DNA from: Bacillus halotolerans
GTDB lineage: Bacteria > Bacillota > Bacilli > Bacillales > Bacillaceae
Reading direction: 5' to 3'
Length of the DNA stretch: 64,000 bases
NCBI RefSeq assembly: GCF_001517105.1
Contig: NZ_LPVF01000008.1
Coordinates: forward strand, 806,001-870,000
In this document: one piece after another, positions 19,091 through 27,711 of the stretch
Position numbering within the stretch: position 1 is the first letter of the stretch
Layout of the letters: every line of letters begins with the position of its first letter
The notes under the pieces: generated by a model
What the model was told of the DNA's origin: nothing
The model's input: only the letters and a program-made list of their open reading frames with translations
Database searches by the model: none
Made by a program: the position numbers and the translations under genes

Positions 19091-20528
19091 ATTTATTCGC
19101 TTTATTCACCTTAAGCTTTTTCCCTTTGACGGTTGTATCCTTCATGGCTTTGAGAACACGAGGGCCTTTTCCGTTTAAAATTTCTACGTACGAGGCGTTA
19201 TCCATGATCGTAATGATGCCAATGTCATCAGCTGACACACCATCAATTTTGGCAATCGTCCCGACAAAATCAACGGCTCTGATTTTCTTTTTCTTTCCGC
19301 CGTTAAAATACAGCTTCATAATGTCTTTATTCAGCTCTTCGCTTTTGTCCTTTTTGATTTTCGGACGGTCGTTCAGTTTAGCGAGAAAATCCGGTTTCTT
19401 TTTTGCGACATCCTCTTGCGATGGGGCTTCCAATTTCTGAATCCCAAATCCGATATAGTCTTCTATTTCAGTCAGGAACCGCTTTTCAAACGGCGCCACA
19501 AATGAAATCGCTTTTCCCTGATTTCCGGCTCGCCCTGTCCGTCCTGTACGGTGTACGTAGCTTTCTTTCTCAAGGGGCAAATCATAGTTGATGACAAGGG
19601 CGATATTTTCGATATCGATCCCCCGCGCGGCGACGTCTGTCGCGACTAAATAACGGTACTCGCCTCTTTTAAATTCATTCATGACGTCAAAACGGTCTTC
19701 CTGAATCATCCCGCCGTGAATTTTATCGCATGGATATCCTAAGTCATCCAATTCATCGGTCAGCTGATTCACATGCTCTTTCGTCCGGCAGAAAATGATG
19801 CAGCTGTCCGGGTTCTCAGTGATGAGTACATCCTTCAGCAAAGAAAACTTATTCTCTTCTCTGACTTGAATCACCGCATGTTCAATATTCCTTGTGGTGA
19901 GGCCGGCCGCTTTGATTTCGATATGCTCTGGTTTTTGCATATATTGACGGCTTAATTTCTCAATATCCTCTGGCAGCGTCGCAGAAAACAGCATCGTTGT
20001 ACGCTTAACCGGGAGATGCTTGATAATCGCCTCCACCTGATCGATGAAGCCCATATTCAGCATCTCATCCGCTTCATCAATAACCAGATAGGATAGGCGA
20101 TCCAGCGGCAGCGTGCCTTTTTCAATATGATCCAGGACGCGTCCCGGTGTGCCGACAACGATATGGCTTTTTTGCTTCAGCTCGGCTTTTTGTTTATCAA
20201 AAGATGATTTTCCAAAGACAGCTGTCGCTTTGATTCGTTTAAATCTTCCGATGTTCGTGATATCCTCTTTTACTTGCACGGCAAGCTCACGGGTCGGCGT
20301 CAGCACCAGTGCCTGCGGTTTGTTTTCGTCCCAATCCGCCAGCTCGCAGAGAGGAATGCCAAACGCAGCCGTTTTCCCGCTTCCCGTCTGTGATTTGACG
20401 ACAAGGTCTTTTCGTTCAAGGGCTGCCGGAATCACGTTTCGCTGCACCTCGGTCGGTTCTGTATACCCCAGTCCTTCCAATGCTCGTAAAATGTCGTGAC
20501 TGATTTGATAGTTTTTAAAATGACTCAT
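19089..20528 (-). CDS. dbpA: DEAD-box ATP-dependent RNA helicase DbpA/YxiN
   Basis: A 479-residue RNA helicase of the DbpA family (YxiN, also called DeaD). Such proteins bind hairpin 92 of 23S rRNA and act in 50S subunit assembly. Motifs in order: Q motif around residues 15-25, [11 protein letters not shown] (I), PTRELA (Ia), DEAD (II), SAT (III), ARGIDI and HRTGRTGR (V, VI). The last 75 or so residues form the RRM-like domain that gives rRNA specificity. The ATG at 20528 begins [10 protein letters not shown], which matches the 168 length. Confidence 0.95.
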   Translation of the reverse strand: MSHFKNYQISHDILRALEGLGYTEPTEVQRNVIPAALERKDLVVKSQTGSGKTAAFGIPLCELADWDENKPQALVLTPTRELAVQVKEDITNIGRFKRIKATAVFGKSSFDKQKAELKQKSHIVVGTPGRVLDHIEKGTLPLDRLSYLVIDEADEMLNMGFIDQVEAIIKHLPVKRTTMLFSATLPEDIEKLSRQYMQKPEHIEIKAAGLTTRNIEHAVIQVREENKFSLLKDVLITENPDSCIIFCRTKEHVNQLTDELDDLGYPCDKIHGGMIQEDRFDVMNEFKRGEYRYLVATDVAARGIDIENIALVINYDLPLEKESYVHRTGRTGRAGNQGKAISFVAPFEKRFLTEIEDYIGFGIQKLEAPSQEDVAKKKPDFLAKLNDRPKIKKDKSEELNKDIMKLYFNGGKKKKIRAVDFVGTIAKIDGVSADDIGIITIMDNASYVEILNGKGPRVLKAMKDTTVKGKKLKVNKANK

Positions 20529-20609
20529 GTATAAACTCCTGTCTCTTGCAGATGTTCTCATTATACTCTAATTTCCGGCGGCGTATGTGTTTTGCTGAAA
20601 AATGACGTT

Positions 20610-21758
20610 TTAGAAACCATCAATCCCCTGTCTTTTTAGTTCCTGAACGGCCAATCGCGCCAGTGCATCGGCCCCTGCGCGGTTCGGATGAAGCGTATCG
20701 CCATCCATATAAAGCGCGAGCGTTTTTTCCGGACCGATCGATGTAAAGTATGCCGAACTGAGGACATTCAAGTCAATGAGATGTGTTTTTTCCTCTTCGG
20801 CCAAAGCCAAAATAGAAGCCCTGTACCATCGGTTTACAGACGAATGGATGCCTTCAGAAGTAAAGTCTGTCGCCCGGCCTTGCGGTGTTGAAAGAATCAC
20901 GTCCGCGCCCTTCGCTTTCACCTGGCGGATCATATCACGCATGATGTCCTTAAACTCAGCTTCAGATTCATTATGCTTCGGGTTTGTATCGTTAATGCCG
21001 AGCTGCAACATAAAGTAATCTCCCGGTTTAATGTACTTCAAGATCGCTTCAAGCTGTCCGTCATTTCGAAACCCTCTCGCAATCTGCCCGCCTGACGCCA
21101 TGTTTCTCACTTGAAAGGTATGCTTGTCGACATAGTGAGGCAGCATCTGCCCCCAGCCCGCCTGCTTGCTGCTGTTGAGCGGATAATAATTGCACACCGT
21201 CGAATCGCCGCCGACATAGATCGTTCGGTTTGTCACCGGCTGATCAGACAATTTCTTGATCTTCAAGGCGCTGAGCGTAAAAGCCGTACCCGTCTTGCCT
21301 TCAGTCACCAGCAGATTCAGCTGCCCGTCGGTGACAGGAATTTGGAACGTATCCTCCGCACCGTCTCCCGTCATATTGATGACCTGATACACACCCTCCG
21401 CCGCCACGCTTGCCCTCGCCGTATTGCCCAGCGTCACCTTCACCTCATAAAGACCATTTGGAAGATCCACATTAAACGTGTTGTCGCTTTTCGTCCCATA
21501 CGCCAAAAACTGAACCGCATCACTCTTCACACCCGTCCCGGATGCCGCCACATCCTTCATATATTCCGGCGTCTGAAAACCGTAGCCCTTTGACGGGTTA
21601 TAACGGTCAGATGCCCTGACACCAATGTAATCAGGCTCAGCCGAACCGCTCCCAAAGTCAAACTGATACACCTTAAGCTCAGATGCCTTTAAACTCTCCG
21701 CCCCGCTGAAACCCAACAACAACATCATCACAAAACCCGCCGTTATCCATTTTTTCAT
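20610..21758 (-). CDS. yxiM: Secreted SGNH esterase, rhamnogalacturonan acetylesterase-like
   Basis: A 382-residue exported enzyme with a Sec signal peptide ending near AESLKA. Residues about 30-150 form a carbohydrate-binding-like beta domain. The SGNH hydrolase domain follows: GDST with the catalytic Ser (around residue 190), a conserved Gly in SGGQ, Asn in LGIND, and the Asp-X-X-His pair in DTLHPN. This order matches rhamnogalacturonan acetylesterases, which remove acetyl groups from pectin; the substrate is inferred. Length and position match yxiM. Confidence 0.88.
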   Translation of the reverse strand: MKKWITAGFVMMLLLGFSGAESLKASELKVYQFDFGSGSAEPDYIGVRASDRYNPSKGYGFQTPEYMKDVAASGTGVKSDAVQFLAYGTKSDNTFNVDLPNGLYEVKVTLGNTARASVAAEGVYQVINMTGDGAEDTFQIPVTDGQLNLLVTEGKTGTAFTLSALKIKKLSDQPVTNRTIYVGGDSTVCNYYPLNSSKQAGWGQMLPHYVDKHTFQVRNMASGGQIARGFRNDGQLEAILKYIKPGDYFMLQLGINDTNPKHNESEAEFKDIMRDMIRQVKAKGADVILSTPQGRATDFTSEGIHSSVNRWYRASILALAEEEKTHLIDLNVLSSAYFTSIGPEKTLALYMDGDTLHPNRAGADALARLAVQELKRQGIDGF

Positions 21759-21845
21759 TAAGAATCCCCCTATATGAAAACGCACTCATTAATGCATACT
21801 CGGTGATTGTTTCTTTATGATGACTGAATGCAGAAAAAAATTGCA

Positions 21846-21905
21846 TTGACAAAAGAAAAGGAAGATTTTATTATATCAATAATTGATATATCATTAGTTG
21901 ATATA
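21846..21905 (+). promoter_or_regulatory. Promoter with two overlapping palindromes before the PadR gene
   Basis: TTGACA (21846-21851) and TATTAT (21869-21874) are 17 bases apart. The -10 box overlaps a perfect inverted repeat with 9-base arms, TATATCAAT-A-ATTGATATA (21872-21890). A second, TATATCA-N5-TGATATA, follows at 21887-21905, sharing four bases with the first. Such ATAT-ended palindromes at a PadR promoter suggest autorepression. Confidence 0.75.
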
Positions 21906-21922
21906 AGAAATGAGGTGACCGC

Positions 21923-22264
21923 TTGCCAAAGCAACGTCCGCAGGAAATGGATCAGCTTACCGATCCAGCCTATTATATTGTCTTAACCTTGCTGGAGCCA
22001 AAACACGGATATTCGATCATGCAGGAGATTGAGGACATGACCGATGACTCCTTTACGATCGGCCCAGCTACCTTATATACATTGTTAAAGAAATTATTGC
22101 AGGAAGAGATCATTGAGCTTGTCAACAATGAAAACCCGCGCCGCAAAGTGTACCAGACAACCCTGCATGGCCAAGAATTACTCAAAAAAGAAATTCAGCG
22201 CAGAAAGGTGATGGCTGAACACGGCGAACGCGCTTTTCAACAATTGAAAGGAGATCAGTCATGA
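21923..22264 (+). CDS. PadR-family transcriptional regulator
   Basis: A 113-residue winged-helix repressor of the PadR family. The conserved opening LTDPAYYIVLTLLEPKHGYS (about residues 12-31) and the GPATLYTLLKKL recognition helix are diagnostic. The start is TTG at 21923 with a GAGGTGA ribosome binding site. It overlaps the next gene by 4 bases (ATGA), and the pair of a PadR regulator with a DUF2812 membrane protein recurs in Firmicutes. It probably represses its own operon through the palindromes just upstream. The inducing signal is unknown. Confidence 0.9.
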   Translation: MPKQRPQEMDQLTDPAYYIVLTLLEPKHGYSIMQEIEDMTDDSFTIGPATLYTLLKKLLQEEIIELVNNENPRRKVYQTTLHGQELLKKEIQRRKVMAEHGERAFQQLKGDQS

Positions 22265-22782
22265 AACAGAAAAAATATATGGTGTCTGAAGGCTTGGCTT
22301 TTTCAGAAGAAAAAGATATGAAGAAACTCAGCGATATGGCCAGCAAAGGCTGGATGCTCGATTCTTTTGCGGTTATGGGGTATAAACTTAGAAAAGCTGA
22401 GCCGCGGAAGTTGATCTACAGTATTGATTATCATGATGTTGGGGAAGAAAGCTTGGCGGAATACACCGAGATGTTTGAAGCGGCCGGGTGGGAACGTGTT
22501 TGCTCTTCACGAGGTATGCATATCTTTTCGGCTGAGCCTGGGACTTCGCCGATATACAGTGATCAATCCACCATGAGAGAGAAATATAAAAGAAGTGAAA
22601 AAGACATTCGAAATGTCACCTGCACCTTGAGTTTCCTGACTCTCTTGTCCATTGCACTCCATTATTTGACCGGATTATCAAATTGGGTGCCTTTGGCTTT
22701 CCTGGTTGTGACTTTTCCGTTTCTCGTGACATATGCGGCAACAAAAGCAAGAACGCTTGGAAAGTGGGGAAAATCAGTGTGA
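22261..22782 (+). CDS. DUF2812 membrane protein
   Basis: A 173-residue protein with a soluble N-terminal DUF2812-type domain (about 1-105, with the EDMKKLSDMASKGWMLDSF segment) followed by two transmembrane helices (about 120-162). It is cotranscribed with the PadR regulator, which probably controls it in response to a membrane-active signal; that is inference from similar pairs. Its function is unknown. The last 9 bases overlap the end of the convergent gene on the other strand. Confidence 0.78.
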   Translation: MKQKKYMVSEGLAFSEEKDMKKLSDMASKGWMLDSFAVMGYKLRKAEPRKLIYSIDYHDVGEESLAEYTEMFEAAGWERVCSSRGMHIFSAEPGTSPIYSDQSTMREKYKRSEKDIRNVTCTLSFLTLLSIALHYLTGLSNWVPLAFLVVTFPFLVTYAATKARTLGKWGKSV

Positions 22783-23124
22783 CTTCTTGTCACACTTGAT
22801 CACATCCCAACCTCCGCAATAGAAGCTTATTTGGTCTTCTTCGTCATACACATAATAACGGAGTCTTTCCCATTGATCGTCAGTCGGTACAATCTCCAAC
22901 TCAACCCCATTGATGGATTCAAGGTCATCCAGCTTTGATGCACTAATGTTTTCAAACCGCAATTGAATGTCACAGGTTTGAGCAGATAGTTTTCATTCAA
23001 ACACAGGAATATGAATATAACGATCATCTTCTTTCATATAGAAAGAAAACTCGTTTAATGTAAATGGGCCTGTAACCGCATCAGAAAGATGCTTTTTCAA
23101 TTTCTCGTATTGTATGATATTCAA
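22774..23124 (-). pseudogene. Small immunity-like gene split by an in-frame stop
   Basis: A frame opens with TTG at 23124 behind a GGGGG ribosome binding site, runs 43 codons, meets an in-frame TGA at 22995-22993 and continues open for 72 more codons to the stop at 22774. Read through, it would be a 116-residue protein ending in FYCGGWDVIKC. Both halves look protein-like, so a single nonsense mutation is the simplest explanation. The C-terminal half could be made separately from an internal TTG. The family is not recognised; the context is a run of immunity-like genes. Confidence 0.65.
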
Positions 23125-23141
23125 ATGAATTCCCCCTATTT

Positions 23142-23593
23142 TTAGTTACCGCCAACCATATAGATGTCCGCAGCATCGTATTCAAACCACATGATCCGTT
23201 CGCCCGAGTCCGTCAGGCACTGGAGTTTGCCTTCGGAAAAATGGTTTTTATCCGGTTGAGAGGCAGTGATCAGAAAAACATCATCATTGATAGAAGCTAA
23301 CAGAAGAGAAAATCTGCAATGCTCCGGCCTGCTTCATGTACTACGCATTGGAAATGAAATTGCCTTTTCGCCAGCTTCGTCACTTTGTAAGCATAGCCTT
23401 TGAAAAACTCTGACAGGTCTTCTATAAATGAACCACTCGTTATCACCTGTATCATGATTCGCTCATAGGCAAGCCCCTGCCAAAAACGATAAAAAGACTC
23501 AGCATCTTCAAGTTCGCATGACATAACGGTTTGGTCAGGCTTAAGCTCGATCATGTCCAAATTGCCAATACTGCTTATAGAGGTTTTTTTCAT
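23142..23593 (-). pseudogene. Small cytoplasmic protein gene with a frameshift near 23315
   Basis: The frame starts with ATG at 23593 behind an excellent AAGGAGGA site (MKKTSISSIGN) and stops early at 23297. In the next frame the coding continues without interruption from about 23313 (RFSLLLASINDDV...) to a TAA at 23142. Restoring one base near 23311-23318 would join both into a protein of about 150 residues. As it stands the product is 98 residues. I do not recognise the family; it lies 17 bases from the next gene and belongs to the same small-gene operon. Confidence 0.7.
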
Positions 23594-23606
23594 AAAATCC
23601 TCCTTA

Positions 23607-23903
23607 TCAGTTGGATAGCGCAGCGCAAATCTCTTGTCTGACTTGCTCATACAAAAGAATGTGATGATACAAATCAGTATCGTTTTTGATCATATCCGGC
23701 GGGATGTCAGGATACAGCTCAAAAAAGCTTTTCTCCAACGAATGCCGCTGATGCCGGGGCATCCTTTTATTCGCCAGCACATAACCCAAACTGCCGGCAA
23801 CAAGCATAAAAAACTCATATATTTCCGCTTCAAAGCCGTACAATTCATCGGGATACGGCGTTTCTTCAAGCTCTTGCTGTCTTTTTCTCAGTTTTTGAAG
23901 CAC
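23607..23903 (-). CDS. Small YxiJ-like protein
   Basis: A 98-residue protein. The GTG at 23903 has an AGGAGG site at correct spacing, while the longer frame starting TTG at 23927 places that site inside the coding region. The chain is helical and charged, with ELYPDIPPDM in the C-terminal third and a short hydrophobic stretch (EFFMLVAGSLGYVLA). It may belong to the YxiJ-like group of B. subtilis, several of which sit in the wapA immunity neighbourhood; I am not certain. It ends 13 bases before the next gene. Confidence 0.65.
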   Translation of the reverse strand: MLQKLRKRQQELEETPYPDELYGFEAEIYEFFMLVAGSLGYVLANKRMPRHQRHSLEKSFFELYPDIPPDMIKNDTDLYHHILLYEQVRQEICAALSN

Positions 23904-23967
23904 GCTGATCCTCCTCTCCCTATTCAACTTCCATCACCTCATATTGCCGGCAATAAAAGCGGAACGT

Positions 23968-24231
23968 CTACTCTTCCCATTCTTCCACAAGGTACATCCC
24001 TTGCGGCTGCATTTTAATATTAAGAAACCCATCAGACAGATCCGTTAGGGTTTCCATATCTCGTATCGTAACGGCTGAAACGTCTTTGAATGTGACAACA
24101 ATCGAACGGGAATGATAAACAACTGATAACTGAATCGTATAAATGGTACCAAGAACGTTATCTGCTTCCTGATAAAGACGCCATTTCTTGATATGCTGAA
24201 ACATAATAGGAGAAACTCCAGAAATACTCAA
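23968..24231 (-). CDS. Small protein of unknown function
   Basis: An 87-residue protein starting at TTG 24231, placed 8 bases after a GGAGG site. A longer frame from GTG 24273 exists but lacks a ribosome binding site and overlaps the preceding reading frame. The predicted structure is mostly beta strands; the end is VEEWEE. No family is recognised. It lies within the minus-strand cluster of immunity-like genes. Confidence 0.6.
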   Translation of the reverse strand: MSISGVSPIMFQHIKKWRLYQEADNVLGTIYTIQLSVVYHSRSIVVTFKDVSAVTIRDMETLTDLSDGFLNIKMQPQGMYLVEEWEE

Positions 24232-24256
24232 TTTTGATTCCTCCGTTGATGCTCTC

Positions 24257-24740
24257 CTATACTCTATACTCACAGTAAGGCTTCAAATCAGGAAAAGCAT
24301 CCTTCATCAGTCTTTCTATATTTTTATCGGTCACTGTAAATATAATATCGGTTGAATCAAAAAAACCGACTTCACCAAACACATTCTTTCACAGGGGAGA
24401 TATAATCATCTTCATAAAAGTCAGCATTCCCATCAACAAACGGAACTTGTGTTAAATCATACGGTATCGTCTCTTTAGGCACAGCAGTTAAAATAGAAAA
24501 TATCACATAAATCTCAAATTCATTTAATATACGATGAAATTCCTCACCTGTGATAAACAGATAGTCTTCACGCTCGCCGATGATATCGTTCCAATGATTC
24601 TTATCCTCCGATAAATCCATCATATTCAAAATATCACCAATGACCCAATGATACTCAGTAATAGGGAGAGGGAATTGTTTGAAAAAATCATTTAATAGAA
24701 AAAGATCAGAAATCGCATATTCCAGACAATACCTGCTCAT
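24257..24740 (-). pseudogene. Small acidic protein gene with a frameshift near 24385
   Basis: The frame starts at ATG 24740 with a GGAGGT site (MSRYCLEYAISDLFLL) and stops at 24372 after 122 residues, ending PVKECVW. In a neighbouring frame the coding continues from about 24388 (NVFGEVGFFDSTDIIFTV...) to a TAG at 24257. One extra base in the region 24383-24390 explains the break, and the repaired protein would have about 160 residues. The family is not recognised. Confidence 0.7.
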
Positions 24741-24783
24741 GTTTTACCTCCACATCATTAAAGACACATGTTAAATGACAAAC

Positions 24784-25272
24784 TCATCTATCTTGAAACA
24801 GGATAGGCGGATATTTATCTATCGCCTTCAATAACTCTTCACCAAACACAGTGATGGTACATTTCCACGGATCACCCAAAATCCCCCAAGAAAAATCCTG
24901 ATGAAAAAAGAAATAATAGTCTCCGTTTGGAAATACCGGAACAGGCCATTCGCCAAATTCATCCTTAGGCATTGTCTGATGAGGGCTAAAGATATAGCCG
25001 TCATGCTGCCAATCTAATGCGTACATCAGATCGTTCTTCCCAGTACATGATTGAAATGCTTTTAAAATAGTAGTCTCTAAATCACTCAGCACTCCGCTTA
25101 CATCATTACGACCAGCTTTACTGCTCATCCCGCTCGAGATATCAAACACTCGATATGGATCAGGCGGGATGATGTGATGACATCTGCTTCCGGGCTTCCA
25201 TTTTATGAGCTGGTTCACTTCTGACCAGATGCTGTCTTGTTTTGTCTGACTTAAAGTGCGCCAATTCATCAT
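24784..25272 (-). CDS. DUF2716-like protein (possible immunity protein)
   Basis: A 162-residue cytoplasmic protein. The segment ALDWQHDGYIFSPH and the C-terminal WPVPVFPNGDYYFFFHQDFSWGILGDPW fit the DUF2716 family of Bacillus, members of which occur beside polymorphic toxins. Two ATG codons open the frame; no strong ribosome binding site separates them, and the upstream gene ends 15 bases before. It is probably translated with its neighbour. The role in immunity is inferred from the neighbourhood only. Confidence 0.65.
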   Translation of the reverse strand: MMNWRTLSQTKQDSIWSEVNQLIKWKPGSRCHHIIPPDPYRVFDISSGMSSKAGRNDVSGVLSDLETTILKAFQSCTGKNDLMYALDWQHDGYIFSPHQTMPKDEFGEWPVPVFPNGDYYFFFHQDFSWGILGDPWKCTITVFGEELLKAIDKYPPILFQDR

Positions 25273-25287
25273 GATCTCATCAACACC

Positions 25288-26136
25288 TTATTGGATATCC
25301 TGCTTATAAACACCAGAAGAAGTCACTGCGTAAACAGCGTTACTTGTCAGTTTCAGCTGTTGAACGTCTAGGGCTACACCGTTCGAGTCACAGCATGTTA
25401 TCTCTTCCATCTCTTGACTCACATCGGTAGAAATCAAATAAAGAGACGGCTTAAGATCTGCTCTGTAACAGTTGACCGTCCCGACCCAAAAACCTTCTTT
25501 AGATACTGTGAGTTGATCATATGCTTCTGATTTAGGTGCTTCATCCGACAGAATCCACACCCGTCTCACAACGCTTTCATCAAATGCGGCGACTGCATCT
25601 CCGTAATACAGCATATAAATCAATCCGTTTTTTTCTGCAAGCCCATAACATTCATCTACAGCCGGTGCATCCATTTCTTCAAGCTTTCTATCAATATACA
25701 TTTCCTTCTGCTTACCATCTAACGTAAAACACCACACACTTTGGCCGTTGGGATTCTCATCATGATAAATCCCTTCATCACATAAACCGACCCAAAGGTG
25801 TTGTTTCTCATCCAGAAGACAGCAGGAAACCCCTGAAGGCAAGCAAAAAGAAGTTTTCACCCTTCCCTCTTCTGAAAAAACCTTTACCTTCGGCTCATAC
25901 GATTCGTAATAAACCAAGACATAGCCATCTGCACATTGTTGAAAGAGCAGAATATCGCTGTATGCAATCTGCTCTTTCACTTTAAAATCCCGAACTTCAC
26001 CAGAAGGATCAAAGATTGAAACAGTGATATCACCTTTCCCTCCTTTTCCAATGTAGACACGTTCCTGTGCATCGGCATGGATAAAACAATCTTGGGTTTT
26101 CGTGTTGATGATTTTATTCATTTTTAATTTTTTCAT
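25288..26136 (-). CDS. Predicted beta-propeller-like protein of unknown function
   Basis: A 282-residue soluble protein without a signal peptide. Repeated beta-strand patterns ending in short turns (VYIGKGGKG, LWVGLCDEG, FWVGTVNCY, VYAVTSSGVY) suggest a propeller-type fold of about six short blades. There is no catalytic motif. The ATG at 26136 has a GGGAG site. It is upstream of the DUF2716-like gene with 15 bases between and was probably cotranscribed with it. Confidence 0.6.
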   Translation of the reverse strand: MKKLKMNKIINTKTQDCFIHADAQERVYIGKGGKGDITVSIFDPSGEVRDFKVKEQIAYSDILLFQQCADGYVLVYYESYEPKVKVFSEEGRVKTSFCLPSGVSCCLLDEKQHLWVGLCDEGIYHDENPNGQSVWCFTLDGKQKEMYIDRKLEEMDAPAVDECYGLAEKNGLIYMLYYGDAVAAFDESVVRRVWILSDEAPKSEAYDQLTVSKEGFWVGTVNCYRADLKPSLYLISTDVSQEMEEITCCDSNGVALDVQQLKLTSNAVYAVTSSGVYKQDIQ

Positions 26137-26310
26137 TGGTTATGCTCCCAGATTAGAAATGAAGTGATAAGAATAAGCCATTTATTAGCTATTAGTAACG
26201 GACAGCCTAGTTTCATTAATCGTTTTGATATAAAGCTACTTTCCAATTCAGTCTTAAATCGCGATTACGTTGTCTTTTACATTTCGTCTGGCAGCTGTTA
26301 TGTTGTATAA

Positions 26311-26340
26311 GAAAAGAGAGGCTGACAACCTCTCTTTTTT
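26311..26340 (-). terminator. Terminator after the WapI/YxiG-like gene
   Basis: On the minus strand, AAGAGAGG-TTGTCAG-CCTCTCTT followed by TTCTT forms a good intrinsic terminator directly after the stop codon at 26340. It separates the next small-gene cluster (282-residue gene and downstream) from this one. Confidence 0.85.
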
Positions 26341-26750
26341 TATTTAGTGTTTAATTGGTATGCATAAAATGATTGATCATCAAAGCAAACCGTTTCAGCT
26401 TCTATAGCAATCAGCATTCTGTTCATGTCAATGAGAAAGTTAGCATTTGATTGATACTCTGGAATTACAGAATTGGATAGATTCCCGATTCCCTCCGGGT
26501 GATAACTCATTTCAAATACTTGCCAATTGTATTCTTCCGGATCTATTTTTTCCAATCTTATATCTCCGTCACCTCCATTGAAATAAACAGATGCTACATT
26601 TTGAAATATAATATTATGCGTATATTCAGCTTTATTTTGAACAACATGAATCTCAATTAAGAGTTCTTTTTTAAACACATTAAAGTCAATTTGAAGTACA
26701 ATGCACCCCCCATCTATATAATCAACCCATTCATTAATTGTTTTGTACAT
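26340..26750 (-). CDS. Small WapI/YxxG-like immunity candidate
   Basis: A 136-residue cytoplasmic protein. The second ATG (26750) is properly spaced from the AGGAG site, while the first ATG touches it. The overall pattern (INEWVDYIDGG near the start, a central DGDIRLEKIDPEEYNW, and a C-terminal half with FLIDMNRMLIAIE) resembles the WapI (YxxG)/YxiG type proteins that sit beside wapA in B. subtilis. I cannot confirm which member. No wapA toxin is present next to it, so it may be an orphan immunity gene. Confidence 0.6.
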   Translation of the reverse strand: MYKTINEWVDYIDGGCIVLQIDFNVFKKELLIEIHVVQNKAEYTHNIIFQNVASVYFNGGDGDIRLEKIDPEEYNWQVFEMSYHPEGIGNLSNSVIPEYQSNANFLIDMNRMLIAIEAETVCFDDQSFYAYQLNTK

Positions 26751-26808
26751 TGTCATCTCCTACCTCTTTTTAATCAATAACGCCTTACCATCAAGCAGAA
26801 TAAACAAA

Positions 26809-27054
26809 TTACTCCGTATATAGTTTTATCCAATCATTTAAATCATCTGTTGAATGCAAATAAGTTTCCGCAGAGTCTTTCAAATCAATCCCGCTTAGAA
26901 GGATTAACATATCCCAGACTCTATCATCTTCTACCTCGGGGTCATCCGCATAAACATAAGAGCCCGCCCAATCTGACACTTCTTCTCTTGATGTTTGTTC
27001 ATTTAAGACACTTTTGATTTTATTTATGCATTCTATTAGCTTTGGCTCAGTCAA
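26809..27054 (-). CDS. Small acidic immunity-like protein
   Basis: An 81-residue, strongly acidic protein starting at TTG 27054 with only a weak GGTGA site. The pattern SDWAGSYVYADDPEVEDDRVWDMLILLSGIDLKDS...TYLHS recurs in small Bacillus proteins encoded near polymorphic toxins. No stop-free extension upstream exists beyond three codons. The proposed immunity role is inferred. Confidence 0.6.
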   Translation of the reverse strand: MTEPKLIECINKIKSVLNEQTSREEVSDWAGSYVYADDPEVEDDRVWDMLILLSGIDLKDSAETYLHSTDDLNDWIKLYTE

Positions 27055-27711
27055 AATTGATCACCGCGCACATCGTCTTCATTTTTAATCACCGACAATT
27101 CTTTTTTACTAAAGCTTTCTGACCATTCAAATGATCAACAGGCAATACTTTATTCGTTCTAATTGAAGAACAATCAGGAAGATCACACACAAAAACGTCA
27201 AATATTGCTTAGTATTTGTTAAATTATGTTTAGAACATTTTCTCTATTTCTTAAACCTATTCTGATAATCTCAGAATCTGTTATTTCTATATGACAGAAG
27301 ACAAGATTCGGTATCTTTAATAAATTTTTTTCTGTTAACTGAACTCTGCTCAATATATCTATTAACTCAACGTTTTTTGAGTAATATGATATTCTCATGA
27401 GCAACAATTGTATTTTTTATCCTCTGCTGAAGTTTTCATAAATGAATTTTTTATATTTAAACAAAGTATTTGTTTTTCATTCGCTGAGTATCCACAATCA
27501 TCCCTGTCTTTATTTGAAACTGAGTAGAATACGTTTCATATTGTTTATTTTCTATATTTCACAGTCCAATGATTCACCCAAAAAATTGAAATAACTGTGT
27601 TATTGATTTAACATGTTAGCGCCATTGGAATATGATTACAATATTTTTCTAGAATGTTTATGTTATTTTAAGAATAAAAAAAGGCCACTTAGGCCTTTTA
27701 CATCTTCAATC
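27055..27711. other. Gene-poor interval where wapA would be expected
   Basis: No convincing gene is visible in these 657 bases. Two short minus-strand open segments, 27089-27208 (ends KALVKKNCR) and 27219-27407 (62 codons, no ribosome binding site), may be remnants. In 168, the 7-kb wapA gene lies beside yxxF; here yxxF is followed directly by this A+T-rich spacer. Confidence 0.5.
27675..27700 (-). terminator. Terminator of yxxF
   Basis: AAAGGCC-TAAGT-GGCCTTTTTTTT on the minus strand is an intrinsic terminator, just after the yxxF stop codon. Confidence 0.88.

Noticed and set aside
24232-24273. Start of the 87-residue gene at GTG 24273.
   Set aside because: It has no ribosome binding site, overlaps the preceding frame, and would place the good GGAGG site within the coding region.
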